From positions 1 through 6,683 of the forward strand of contig JAFQOY010000075.1 in the NCBI GenBank assembly GCA_017412025.1: a stretch of DNA of 6,683 nucleotides, read 5' to 3'. The stretch comes from Clostridia bacterium. GTDB lineage: Bacteria > Bacillota_A > Clostridia > Christensenellales > Aristaeellaceae. A model generated the notes under the pieces. The model was not told where the DNA came from. It was given only the letters and a program-made list of their open reading frames with translations, and did no database searches. Made by a program: the position numbers and the translations under genes. Below are positions 1-6,401 of this stretch, piece after piece (within the stretch, counting starts at the first letter, position 1; the number at the start of each line of letters is the position of its first letter).

Positions 1-245
1 ACGGCGGCACGATCAAAGCCGTCGAAGCCTTCCAGCGGGATTACGGCCTGAGCGTGGATGGCGCCGCAGGCGAAAAGACGCAGGCCGTGCTCTTTTCCTC
101 TCAGTGTGATCCATCGCCCATTCCGCAGATTACGCCTTCCCCGTCCCCTGCGCCCTCTCCGACGCCGACAGCGGAGACGTCTCCCATGCCATCTGCTTCG
201 CCCTCGCCCACGGTGTTCGTGCCGCTGCCCGGAAGCGTTGGCTGA
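1..245 (+). CDS. C-terminal fragment of a peptidoglycan-binding-domain protein with Pro/Ser-rich tail
   Basis: The gene enters from the left edge and is read in the frame starting at base 3; only about 80 residues are visible. The first 33 (GGTIKAVEAFQRDYGLSVDG, then AAGEKT and a final L) match the second half of a PG_binding_1 repeat: T..AV..FQ...GL.vDG.aG..T...L. This module binds cell-wall peptidoglycan in many hydrolases and spore or envelope proteins of Firmicutes. A tail of about 40 residues rich in Pro, Ser and Thr follows, ending VFVPLPGSVG and TGA. The tail is odd because such low-complexity stretches usually link domains rather than end the protein. The catalytic part, if any, lies outside the window, so no enzyme activity can be assigned. 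A terminator follows directly, so this gene is probably the end of a separate transcription unit. The PGBD assignment is secure; the overall function is unknown. Confidence 0.8.
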   Translation, partial: GGTIKAVEAFQRDYGLSVDGAAGEKTQAVLFSSQCDPSPIPQITPSPSPAPSPTPTAETSPMPSASPSPTVFVPLPGSVG

Positions 246-251
246 TTCTTT

Positions 252-284
252 CCGGTTCCCTTCCGGGAGCCGGTTTTTTGTTTT
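252..284 (+). terminator. Intrinsic terminator of the upstream PGBD gene
   Basis: A 9-bp stem (CCGGTTCCC at 252-260 with GGGAGCCGG at 265-273, one G-T wobble) closes a TTCC tetraloop and is followed by TTTTTTGTTTT. It lies seven bases after the stop codon at 243-245. This is a textbook Rho-independent terminator on the + strand and separates the upstream gene from the operon that starts at the next promoter. Confidence 0.9.
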
Positions 285-310
285 CTGAGCGGGATCCAAA
301 CGCCGTACCG

Positions 311-339
311 TTGCAAAGCCATAATGAATCGTGTATAAT
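311..339 (+). promoter_or_regulatory. Sigma-A-type promoter of the acyltransferase operon
   Basis: TTGCAA (311-316, four of six consensus -35 bases) is followed after exactly 17 bp by a perfect TATAAT (334-339). It lies in a locally AT-rich patch in otherwise GC-rich DNA, between the upstream terminator and the first SGNH gene. Transcription would start near 345-347, giving a leader of about 56 nt. I saw no other convincing promoter in the intergenic gaps downstream, so the following five genes probably depend on this one. Confidence 0.75.
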
Positions 340-360
340 AAAGTGATTTGGTATGTTCAT

Positions 361-397
361 CGCCGGATCAGACGACATTATATAGAAAGGATCGGCG
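361..397 (+). promoter_or_regulatory. Leader hairpin overlapping the first ribosome binding site
   Basis: CGCCGGATC (361-369) pairs with GATCGGCG (390-397): eight base pairs with G366 bulged, closing a 20-nt loop. The right arm takes in the last two bases of the Shine-Dalgarno-like AAAGGA (386-391). A further short pairing of TCAT (357-360) with ATGA (402-405), which includes the start codon, is possible but weaker. The helix could modulate translation of the first gene. The pairing is seen in the sequence; a regulatory role is inference. Confidence 0.4.
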
Positions 398-401
398 CAA
401 T

Positions 402-1442
402 ATGACCCGAAAACGCTGGTGCGGCCTCACGCTGGGCGCCCTTCTCGCGCTGTTTGCTGCGGTGGTTCTGCTGGTTGTGATCGTCGATCCGTTTGAGATC
501 TATCACCGCGCATGGTTTTACAATCCGCCGTATGAAAGCGCCTCCCAGATGTATGCGCAGGCCGGCGTCGCCAAGTCCTACACGTATGACAGCGTGATCA
601 TCGGCTCCTCCGTGACGGAGAACTGCACGCCCAGCGTATATGAAGCCGCGCTGGGCGGCCGGTTTGTCAAGCTCTGCATGAACGCAGGCACGGCGCGCGA
701 CCATGCCAAGATGATGGACATCGCGTTCCGGACGCACGACGTCCGTCAGGTTGTCTACGGGCTTGATCTGTTTGCCTATTCCGTCTATCACACCAATCAG
801 AAGGCCGTCACACCGGATTATCTCTACGACGACAATCTCTTCAACGACGTATCCTATCTGCTCAACAGAAGCGTTCTGCTCGAGCATATTCCCAAAGCGC
901 TTGCGCGCATCGGCGTACCGGACGAGGATGCGTCCCGCGACAGCATGTATTTCTGGTCTCCGCCGCATATGCCCGGAGAGGACGCCCTTCGCGCGCAGGT
1001 TCCGCTGGCTGCTCCCATGCCGCAGCAGAAGGACACGGCCCGCGGCATTGAGCTGGCCGGGCTGAACCTTGAGCACAATCTGCTGCCCTATATCCGCGCG
1101 CACCGGGATACCGTGTTCCACATCTTTTTTCCGCCGTATTCCCTGCTCTACTGGGCAGGTCAGGCCGCGCAGGGCGAGCTTGATTCCCTGCTCGCGCAGA
1201 AGCAGCTGATCGGGCAGGCGCTGCTGGCAGAGCCGAACGTGCGTCTCTACGATTTCCATGCGCATATGGACTGGGTCAGTGATTACAGCCTGTACTTTGA
1301 CCTGATCCACTACACATCGGAGGTCAACGACGCGATGGCGCAGGCGATGGCCGACAGCCTTTGCCTGATTGACGGTAAGGCCATGCTTGACGAGCGGATT
1401 GCGCTGCTGCGCAGCAGCGTGACGGCGCTCTTTCCGCAGTAA
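402..1442 (+). CDS. SGNH/DltD-like membrane-anchored acyltransferase partner, paralogue 1
   Basis: 346 residues. A basic N-terminus (MTRKR) precedes one hydrophobic segment (about 8-28) that should anchor the protein with its body outside the cell. The body has SGNH-type landmarks: YDSVIIGSSVTEN (62-74) with putative nucleophile Ser70, and FDLIHY (299-304) with the Asp300/His303 pair of an SGNH block V. Also shared with the two downstream paralogues are LGGRFVKL (84-91), YGLD (119-122), LYDDNLFNDV (141-150), RDSMYFW (179-185) and FFPPYS (242-247). In MBOAT-SGNH systems (DltB/DltD, AlgI/AlgJ-X, PatA/PatB) such proteins move the acyl group onto an extracellular polymer, and the MBOAT gene lies two genes downstream. 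ATG 402 is chosen because AAAGGA precedes it by 10 nt and the MTRK start aligns residue for residue with paralogue 2; the longer frame from TTG 348 overlaps the leader. The acceptor is unknown. Simple esterase activity is the main alternative. Confidence 0.8.
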   Translation: MTRKRWCGLTLGALLALFAAVVLLVVIVDPFEIYHRAWFYNPPYESASQMYAQAGVAKSYTYDSVIIGSSVTENCTPSVYEAALGGRFVKLCMNAGTARDHAKMMDIAFRTHDVRQVVYGLDLFAYSVYHTNQKAVTPDYLYDDNLFNDVSYLLNRSVLLEHIPKALARIGVPDEDASRDSMYFWSPPHMPGEDALRAQVPLAAPMPQQKDTARGIELAGLNLEHNLLPYIRAHRDTVFHIFFPPYSLLYWAGQAAQGELDSLLAQKQLIGQALLAEPNVRLYDFHAHMDWVSDYSLYFDLIHYTSEVNDAMAQAMADSLCLIDGKAMLDERIALLRSSVTALFPQ

Positions 1443-1481
1443 AGCTTTCCGATGTTTCCCGCTTCCTGAAAGGAGTTTTCT

Positions 1482-2555
1482 ATGACCCGAAAGCAATGGG
1501 CCGTCACGGCGCTTGCTCTGCTCTTCCTCTCGCTGGGCGGCATTATCGCCGGCGTCGTGATCATCGACCCGTTTCAGATCTACCGGCAGGCGACGGCCTA
1601 TATCGCGCCCATCACCAACGGCACGCAGAACTACTGCAACGCTGGTATCGCCAAATCCTACGAATACGACAGCGTGGTCATCGGCTCCTCCATGACGGAG
1701 AACTTCCGTCCCAGCCAGATGGACAGCCTGCTGGGCGGAAGATTTGTCAAGCTGCCCATCAACGGCGGCTCGCCCTTTAACCACGCACAGATGATGGATC
1801 TGGCATTTGGCACGCACGATATCAAAACCGTGTTTTACGGCTTTGACGTGGAGGCGCTGACCTTCTTCTACAAAACGCCCAAATGCGATATGCCGGAATA
1901 CCTCTACGACGACAATCTCTTCAACGACGTGGAGTACTGGTTCAACAAGAGCGTGCTGGCCAAATACATCCCCGCATGCCTGAAGACGCTGGGGCAGAGC
2001 GATCCCGGCCAGCGGGATACCATGTACGCCTGGGGCGACATGTACCCCTACGGCAAAAGCGCCGCGCTGGCCAGCCTGACCATCGACGGCAGCACATTTG
2101 AGCAGGAAGCCCCCAATGAAACGCCGACGCTCTCCCAGCAGTCAAGGCTCAACGTCGAGCACAACCTGCTTCCCTTCATCACGGCGCATCCCGATACGCA
2201 GTTTATCTTCTTCTTCCCGCCCTATTCCGCCGCGCGCTGGTATGAATTCTACCGCCTCGGTCAGCTGGGTTACCACCTCAACCAGAAGGAGGCTGCCATC
2301 GCCGCGCTGCTGCCCTATGAGAATGTGAAGATCTACGATTTCCAGGCGGAATTTGACTGGATCACCGATCTTGACAATTATATCGACACCTGGCATTACA
2401 GCGCCGCCATCAGCGACGCCATCGTTCACGACGTGAGCAAAGACCAAAACCGCATCACCGACCTCAGCCAGGTTTACGAAAACCGTGCGCTTCTCCTCTC
2501 CCTCGTCGATCAGATCGTCGCCGCCGGCAGGTGGCCCGACGCCTTTACCCGCTGA
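1482..2555 (+). CDS. SGNH/DltD-like membrane-anchored acyltransferase partner, paralogue 2
   Basis: 357 residues, a tandem paralogue of the preceding gene: it starts MTRKQW, has a single anchor segment (about 7-28) running into IIDPFQIY, and keeps the same numbering through the first 150 residues without gaps. Putative nucleophile Ser70 sits in SVVIGSSMTENF; the C-terminal pair is Asp302/His305 in DTWHY. RDTMYAW (178-184) and FFPPYS (244-249) are also kept. It differs from paralogue 1 by an insert of about ten residues in the variable region near 205-215 and by a longer C-terminal tail ending WPDAFTR. AAAGGAG at 1469-1475 lies 6 nt before the ATG, 39 nt after the previous stop, so it is almost certainly cotranscribed. 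The expected role is transfer of an acyl group delivered by the adjacent MBOAT, outside the membrane. The family call rests on motifs; the substrate is unknown. Confidence 0.82.
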   Translation: MTRKQWAVTALALLFLSLGGIIAGVVIIDPFQIYRQATAYIAPITNGTQNYCNAGIAKSYEYDSVVIGSSMTENFRPSQMDSLLGGRFVKLPINGGSPFNHAQMMDLAFGTHDIKTVFYGFDVEALTFFYKTPKCDMPEYLYDDNLFNDVEYWFNKSVLAKYIPACLKTLGQSDPGQRDTMYAWGDMYPYGKSAALASLTIDGSTFEQEAPNETPTLSQQSRLNVEHNLLPFITAHPDTQFIFFFPPYSAARWYEFYRLGQLGYHLNQKEAAIAALLPYENVKIYDFQAEFDWITDLDNYIDTWHYSAAISDAIVHDVSKDQNRITDLSQVYENRALLLSLVDQIVAAGRWPDAFTR

Positions 2556-2587
2556 TTCCGATTCTTTCCTGATAAGGAGAAAACGAT

Positions 2588-4021
2588 ATGCTGTTCAATT
2601 CCTACGTTTTCATTCTGGCGTTTCTGCCGCTGACGCTGCTCGTGTATTTCCTGCTGGGCAGGCTTGATGAGCGCATGCCGCTCAACAAGCTGTTTCTGGT
2701 GCTGGCGTCCTTCGTCTTCTACGGCTACAACAACCCCAGCTATGTGCCGATCATCGTGCTGAGCATTCTGGTCAACTACGCCCTCAGCCAGATGATGCTC
2801 GCCACCGAAAAGAAGGCCGTTCGTCTGCCGCTGATGCTGCTGGGCCTTGCGCTCAACCTCGGCGTGCTGTTCTACTTCAAGTATCACGACTTCTTCTGCG
2901 AAAACCTCAATAAGGCGTTCGGCACTTCGTTCGTCCTCAATCATCTGATGCTCCCGCTTGGCATCTCGTTTTTCACCTTCCAGCAGCTCTCCTACGTGAT
3001 CGACAGCTACAAGCGCACCGTTCCGCGCTACAACATCCTTGATTATGCGCTGTTTGTCACCTTCTTCCCGCAGCTGGTCGCGGGCCCCATCGTGCTGCAC
3101 AGCGAGATCGTCCCCCAGTTTGCCGATCCGAAGAACCGCCGGTTCAACTTTGACAACTTTGCGCCCGGCCTCTACGCCTTTGCGCTGGGCCTGTTCAAGA
3201 AGGTCATTGTCGCCGATACGTTCGGCGTCGCCGTGGAGGCCGGCTATGCCGCCGCGCAGAGCCTCAACACCATCGAAGCCTGGCTGATCGCCATCGGCTA
3301 TACCCTCCAGCTGTACTTTGATTTCTCCGGCTACTGCGACGTCGCCACAGGCATCGGCCTGATGTTCAACATCAAAATCCCGCTGAACTTCAACTCACCC
3401 TACAAGAGCATGAATATCCGCGAGTTCTGGCAGCGCTGGCATATCACGCTCTCCCGCTTCCTGACGACGTACATCTACTTCCCCCTCGGCGGCAGCCGCA
3501 AGGGCATCACGCGCACCTGTATCAACCTGATGGTCGTCTTCCTGGCCAGCGGCTTGTGGCATGGCGCGGGCTGGCTTTTTCTCCTCTGGGGACTGATGCA
3601 CGGCGCAGCGAGCGTGCTGTACCGCCTCTTCCGCAGGCAATACGACGCGCTGCATCCCGCGCTGCAGTGGCTGATGACGTTCGTCTTTGTCGTCGTCGCC
3701 TGGGTCTTCTTCCGCGCAACAAATCTTGCCGACGCGCTCGCGATCATCAAATCCATGCTGATGATGGACTTTGGGCCAATCCGAGACAGCATCACCTCCG
3801 CGTTTGAGCTGCCAGGCGGCATCCGCTCCGGCTACAACGCCATCTTCATGATGCTCTGGTATGTCTTCTCGCTGGTCGCCTGCCTGGGCATGCGCAACAC
3901 CTATGAGAAGACCATGGACTTCAGGCCCACGCTGCTCAACGCTGCATCCACCGTCATCCTGATCCTCTACTGCGTGCTCTCCCTCTCCGGCGTGAGCGTG
4001 TTCCTCTACTTCAACTTCTAA
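2588..4021 (+). CDS. MBOAT family membrane-bound O-acyltransferase (AlgI/DltB/PatA type)
   Basis: 477 residues, the normal length for bacterial AlgI-type MBOATs, with many hydrophobic helices from the N-terminus (FNSYVFILAFLPLTLLVYF) onwards. Diagnostic blocks in order: FVFYGYNNP (42-50), PLGISFFTFQQLSYVIDSY (123-141), LVAGPIVLHSEIVPQF (163-178), YFDFSGYCDVATGIG (243-257), REFWQRWHITLSRF (278-291), YFPLGGSRKG (297-306) and SGLWHGAGW (321-329). His325 in the WHGA motif corresponds to the essential histidine of the family, and His285 is the other conserved one. Proteins of this family take an acyl group from a cytoplasmic donor and pass it through the membrane to a partner SGNH protein. AAGGAG (2574-2579) lies 8 nt before the ATG. 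The flanking SGNH genes are the obvious partners. No key residue is missing. I give no symbol because algI, dltB and patA differ by substrate, which is unknown here. Confidence 0.95.
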   Translation: MLFNSYVFILAFLPLTLLVYFLLGRLDERMPLNKLFLVLASFVFYGYNNPSYVPIIVLSILVNYALSQMMLATEKKAVRLPLMLLGLALNLGVLFYFKYHDFFCENLNKAFGTSFVLNHLMLPLGISFFTFQQLSYVIDSYKRTVPRYNILDYALFVTFFPQLVAGPIVLHSEIVPQFADPKNRRFNFDNFAPGLYAFALGLFKKVIVADTFGVAVEAGYAAAQSLNTIEAWLIAIGYTLQLYFDFSGYCDVATGIGLMFNIKIPLNFNSPYKSMNIREFWQRWHITLSRFLTTYIYFPLGGSRKGITRTCINLMVVFLASGLWHGAGWLFLLWGLMHGAASVLYRLFRRQYDALHPALQWLMTFVFVVVAWVFFRATNLADALAIIKSMLMMDFGPIRDSITSAFELPGGIRSGYNAIFMMLWYVFSLVACLGMRNTYEKTMDFRPTLLNAASTVILILYCVLSLSGVSVFLYFNF

Positions 4022-4022
4022 G

Positions 4023-4081
4023 CGCGGCCGCATATGCTTCGCCGCGTTCACCCGTTTTCCGGATACTCCCCTCCGGAAAAC
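4023..4081 (+). promoter_or_regulatory. Two tandem hairpins in the gap between the MBOAT and the third SGNH gene
   Basis: CGCGGC (4023-4028) pairs with GCCGCG (4041-4046), and its loop contains the palindrome GCATATGC. A stronger perfect 10-bp inverted repeat follows: GTTTTCCGGA (4054-4063) and TCCGGAAAAC (4072-4081) around an 8-nt loop. No T-run follows, so neither is a standard terminator. They fill most of the longest gap in the operon (80 nt) and could act as an RNA-processing or stability element, or as attenuation of the two distal genes. The pairings are visible; the role is inferred. Confidence 0.5.
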
Positions 4082-4087
4082 CGCTTC

Positions 4088-4105
4088 ATGGACTGTATCC
4101 GATGA
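4088..4105 (+). other. Possible five-codon mini-ORF coupled to the third SGNH gene
   Basis: ATG GAC TGT ATC CGA TGA encodes MDCIR. Its stop overlaps the start of the next gene in an ATGA arrangement (4102-4105). A weak GGAAAA (4075-4080) lies 7 nt upstream but inside the right arm of the second hairpin. The downstream gene lacks its own Shine-Dalgarno sequence, so reinitiation from this mini-ORF is conceivable. An ORF this short could easily be chance. Confidence 0.2.
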
Positions 4106-5154
4106 AAAGAAATACCTGGGCGCTGCTGTGCCTCTCTGCCTTGTTTAGCGCGCTTCTCTTTCTGAGCGCGGTGGTCATATACGTCGATCCTTTTCAGGTC
4201 TACCGGCTTGCTTCCCGGTACATGCCGCCGATTGACAAGACCACGCAGGTCTATTCCAATGCAGGCATTGCGCGCAATTACGAATACGACAGCGCCGTCG
4301 TGGGCACCTCCGTCTGCGAAAACTTCAGGCCGACCCAGATGGATCAGCTGCTGGGCGGCCGCTTCATCAAGCTGTGCACACAGGCGGGCACCGCGTATAA
4401 CCATGCCCTGCTGATGAATCTGGCCTTTGATACGCATGAAATCCGCCGCATCGTCTACGGCCTTGACGTCTATTCCTTTATCGCCGATCTTGACGAGACC
4501 GGAAGCGACGTGCCGATGTACCTGTATGACGGCAATCCGTTCACCGACGTGAAATACTGGCTCAACCGCTCCGTGCTCGGCTCCTTCCTGCCCCGCTGCC
4601 TGCGCGCCTGGGGGCAGAAGCAGGACGATTCCATCCGCGACAGCATGTACTGCTGGGCCGGGCAGGATCTCTACGGCCCCGTCGCGCTCTACAACGCCTC
4701 CTTCACGCCGCCGACGGATATTCTGCCGTCAGACGCCCGGGTGCAGGCCGCGCTTGACAACCTGAACACGCACCTCATCCCCTTCATCAAGGCGCATCCC
4801 GATACCCGGTTTGACCTCTTCTTCCCGCCCTATTCGGCGGCGGAGTGGTCCACCATGCAGAGCAAAGGCACGCTTGAAGCCATGCTGACGCTGCGCGGCG
4901 TATGCTATGATGCGCTGAGCGCATATCCAAACGTCACCGTCTACGACTTTGCCGCCCGTGAAGACTGGACGCTCAATCTGGACAACTACAAGGATACGCT
5001 GCACTACGGCCAGTGGATCAATGATGAAATGGTTCAATGCATCGCAGAGGGCTCCGGCGCGGTTTACAGCCGGGATACCCTTGACGCTGCTACGGCCCAG
5101 CTTCGTCAGTGGGCCAATGCCCTTATAGAAGCAGGCGAGTGGATCTTTGACTGA
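4102..5154 (+). CDS. SGNH/DltD-like membrane-anchored acyltransferase partner, paralogue 3
   Basis: 350 residues, starting MKRNTW with a single membrane anchor (about 7-28) running into YVDPFQVY. It aligns without gaps to paralogues 1 and 2 over the first 120 residues. The nucleophile block is AVVGTSVCENF: Ser70 is kept, but Ser69 is Thr and Thr72 is Cys. The C-terminal pair is Asp298/His301 in DTLHY. LYDGNPFTDVKYWLNRSVL (141-159), RDSMYCW (179-185) and FFPPYS (240-245) are kept. By eye it is closer to paralogue 2 than to paralogue 1 in the NAGIA..YEYDS and ENFRP.QMD.LLGGRF stretches. The start is fixed by that alignment and not by an RBS: no AGGAG-like sequence lies within 15 nt upstream, unlike every other gene here. 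Position after the MBOAT and tandem hairpins upstream suggest separately tuned expression. Likely role: transfer of the MBOAT-delivered acyl group to a different acceptor or site, which is inference. Confidence 0.8.
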   Translation: MKRNTWALLCLSALFSALLFLSAVVIYVDPFQVYRLASRYMPPIDKTTQVYSNAGIARNYEYDSAVVGTSVCENFRPTQMDQLLGGRFIKLCTQAGTAYNHALLMNLAFDTHEIRRIVYGLDVYSFIADLDETGSDVPMYLYDGNPFTDVKYWLNRSVLGSFLPRCLRAWGQKQDDSIRDSMYCWAGQDLYGPVALYNASFTPPTDILPSDARVQAALDNLNTHLIPFIKAHPDTRFDLFFPPYSAAEWSTMQSKGTLEAMLTLRGVCYDALSAYPNVTVYDFAAREDWTLNLDNYKDTLHYGQWINDEMVQCIAEGSGAVYSRDTLDAATAQLRQWANALIEAGEWIFD

Positions 5155-5198
5155 CCATACGCTTCTCTTCCGCTTTTCCCCATCTCCAAGGAGGAACC

Positions 5199-6401
5199 AT
5201 GAACCGCCATTCTCCATCCCGCAGAAAAAAAAGCAGACAGCACCCGCTTGAGCATCCTGCCGTACGCGTGCTGCTCGCTGCGCTGTGCGTCGTCGCGATC
5301 GTCCTGCTGTGTGTTCTGGCCAATTCATTCATGCCCAGGATGGATGCTGCTTCGCTTGCAGCGCCTGCCTCCGGCACGCCGACGCCGGAACCCACGCCTA
5401 CTCCGGAACCCACCATCTCGCCAACGCCCGCCATCTACGCCCCCTTCGGCGCGCAGTATGGCCACGGCGGCGCAGAACTGATTCCCCGGACGCCGACGCC
5501 GCAGCCCACGTATACGCCGTCGCCCGCACAGCTGACCCCTTCGCCGGAGCCGACCAAAGCTGCGCCGCGCACAATGAAGAAGGGCATGACAGGCGAGGAT
5601 GTGCGCATCCTGCAGTACGCGCTGATCGATCTGGGCTATCTGAACGATCAGGCCGACGGCAATTTCGGCAGCAACACATACGACGCCGTGGTCATGTTCC
5701 AGGCCATCAACGGGCTGGATGCCGACGGACTCGCCGGCGCGAAAACACAGGAGCTGATCTACAGCGGAAATGCGCTCTCGGCAGATCATGCGCCGAAGAT
5801 GGATTACCTGATCCTTGTCAACCGGGACAGCAAACTCGATAAAAACTATGTGCCCAGCGATCTGGTCGATATCGCCGACGTCATCCCTTCCAGCGTGCTC
5901 AAGGTCAAACACAAGGGTACAAAGGGCAACCGCACGGCAGTTGAGGCGCTCGGCCGGATGCTTGAGGACGCCGTCAGCCAGGGCATATCGGACTGGCAGG
6001 TATCCTCCGCATACCGGACATACAAGGAGCAGCAGGCGCTGGTCGATCAATCCGTCAACAACTACAAAAAGAACAATCCCGGCTGGAGCCGTGAGCGCTG
6101 CCTGTCTGCGACATACAACACCGTTGCGCCTGCAGGTACGAGCGAGCACATGACTGGTCTCGCCTTTGACATCACCGTTCCCGGCGTCAGCTTCACCGGC
6201 ACCAAGCAGCAGAAATGGCTGCATGAGCACTGCTACGAATACGGCTTTGTCGTCCGTTTCACGGAGGAAAAGCAGAAGCTTACCGGCTTCCTCGCAGAGA
6301 GCTGGCACTTCCGCTATGTCGGCATTGAGGCCGCGCAGGTGATGACGTTCAACGACTGGTGTCTTGAGGAATACGTTGAAAAGATGGGACTGAGCAAATA
6401 A
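5199..6401 (+). CDS. Membrane-anchored peptidoglycan-binding D-alanyl-D-alanine carboxypeptidase (VanY/peptidase M15B)
   Basis: 400 residues. Domains in order: a strongly basic cytoplasmic start (RRKKSRQH); one transmembrane anchor (about 22-42); a Pro/Thr-rich spacer (about 58-120, with TPEPTPTPEPT); a PGBD (about 127-188; MKKGMTGEDVRILQYALIDL onward to DADGLAGAKT); and a C-terminal VanY domain (about 215-395). Catalytic signatures are complete: SSAYRTYKEQQALVD (269-283) with substrate-binding Arg273, SEHMTGLAFDI (315-325) with zinc ligands His317 and Asp324, and ESWHFRY (367-373) with catalytic Glu367 and zinc ligand His370. The family removes the terminal D-Ala from peptidoglycan stem peptides outside the membrane; some members cleave other D,D- or L,D-bonds. 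AAGGAGG (5188-5194) precedes the ATG by 4 nt, after a pyrimidine-rich 44-nt gap. Its place at the end of the acyltransferase operon suggests coordinated wall modification. Vancomycin resistance should not be assumed, as no other van genes are present. Confidence 0.92.
   Translation: MNRHSPSRRKKSRQHPLEHPAVRVLLAALCVVAIVLLCVLANSFMPRMDAASLAAPASGTPTPEPTPTPEPTISPTPAIYAPFGAQYGHGGAELIPRTPTPQPTYTPSPAQLTPSPEPTKAAPRTMKKGMTGEDVRILQYALIDLGYLNDQADGNFGSNTYDAVVMFQAINGLDADGLAGAKTQELIYSGNALSADHAPKMDYLILVNRDSKLDKNYVPSDLVDIADVIPSSVLKVKHKGTKGNRTAVEALGRMLEDAVSQGISDWQVSSAYRTYKEQQALVDQSVNNYKKNNPGWSRERCLSATYNTVAPAGTSEHMTGLAFDITVPGVSFTGTKQQKWLHEHCYEYGFVVRFTEEKQKLTGFLAESWHFRYVGIEAAQVMTFNDWCLEEYVEKMGLSK

Noticed and set aside
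348..401. Upstream extension of SGNH gene 1 from TTG 348
   Set aside because: It would start at or next to the predicted transcription start without an RBS. ATG 402 has AAAGGA upstream and aligns exactly with the starts of paralogues 2 and 3.
378..1817. Long antisense open frame (479 codons) across SGNH genes 1 and 2
   Set aside because: It mirrors two well-supported genes on the + strand, has no domain I recognise and no conserved motif logic. GC-rich codon usage commonly leaves such a frame open.
2371..2400. TTGACA inside SGNH gene 2 as an internal promoter
   Set aside because: The -35 match is perfect, but the sequence 17 bp downstream (CATTAC) is a poor -10, and the bases encode the conserved LDNY.DTWHY block.
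2510..3100. Antisense open frame (196 codons) opposite the MBOAT start
   Set aside because: The product is rich in Gln, Glu and His, as expected from the complement of hydrophobic helices. The + strand MBOAT is unambiguous.
5380..5560. Repeated ACGCCGACGCC/CCGGAACCCACG units as a tandem DNA repeat or CRISPR-like array
   Set aside because: The periodicity follows the Pro-Thr-Glu codons of the linker in the VanY-like protein. Units are irregular, with no repeat-spacer structure.
5199..6401. Vancomycin-resistance gene vanY in a resistance cluster
   Set aside because: No vanH, vanA, vanX or vanRS-like neighbours are present. PGBD-VanY proteins are common housekeeping wall enzymes in Clostridia.
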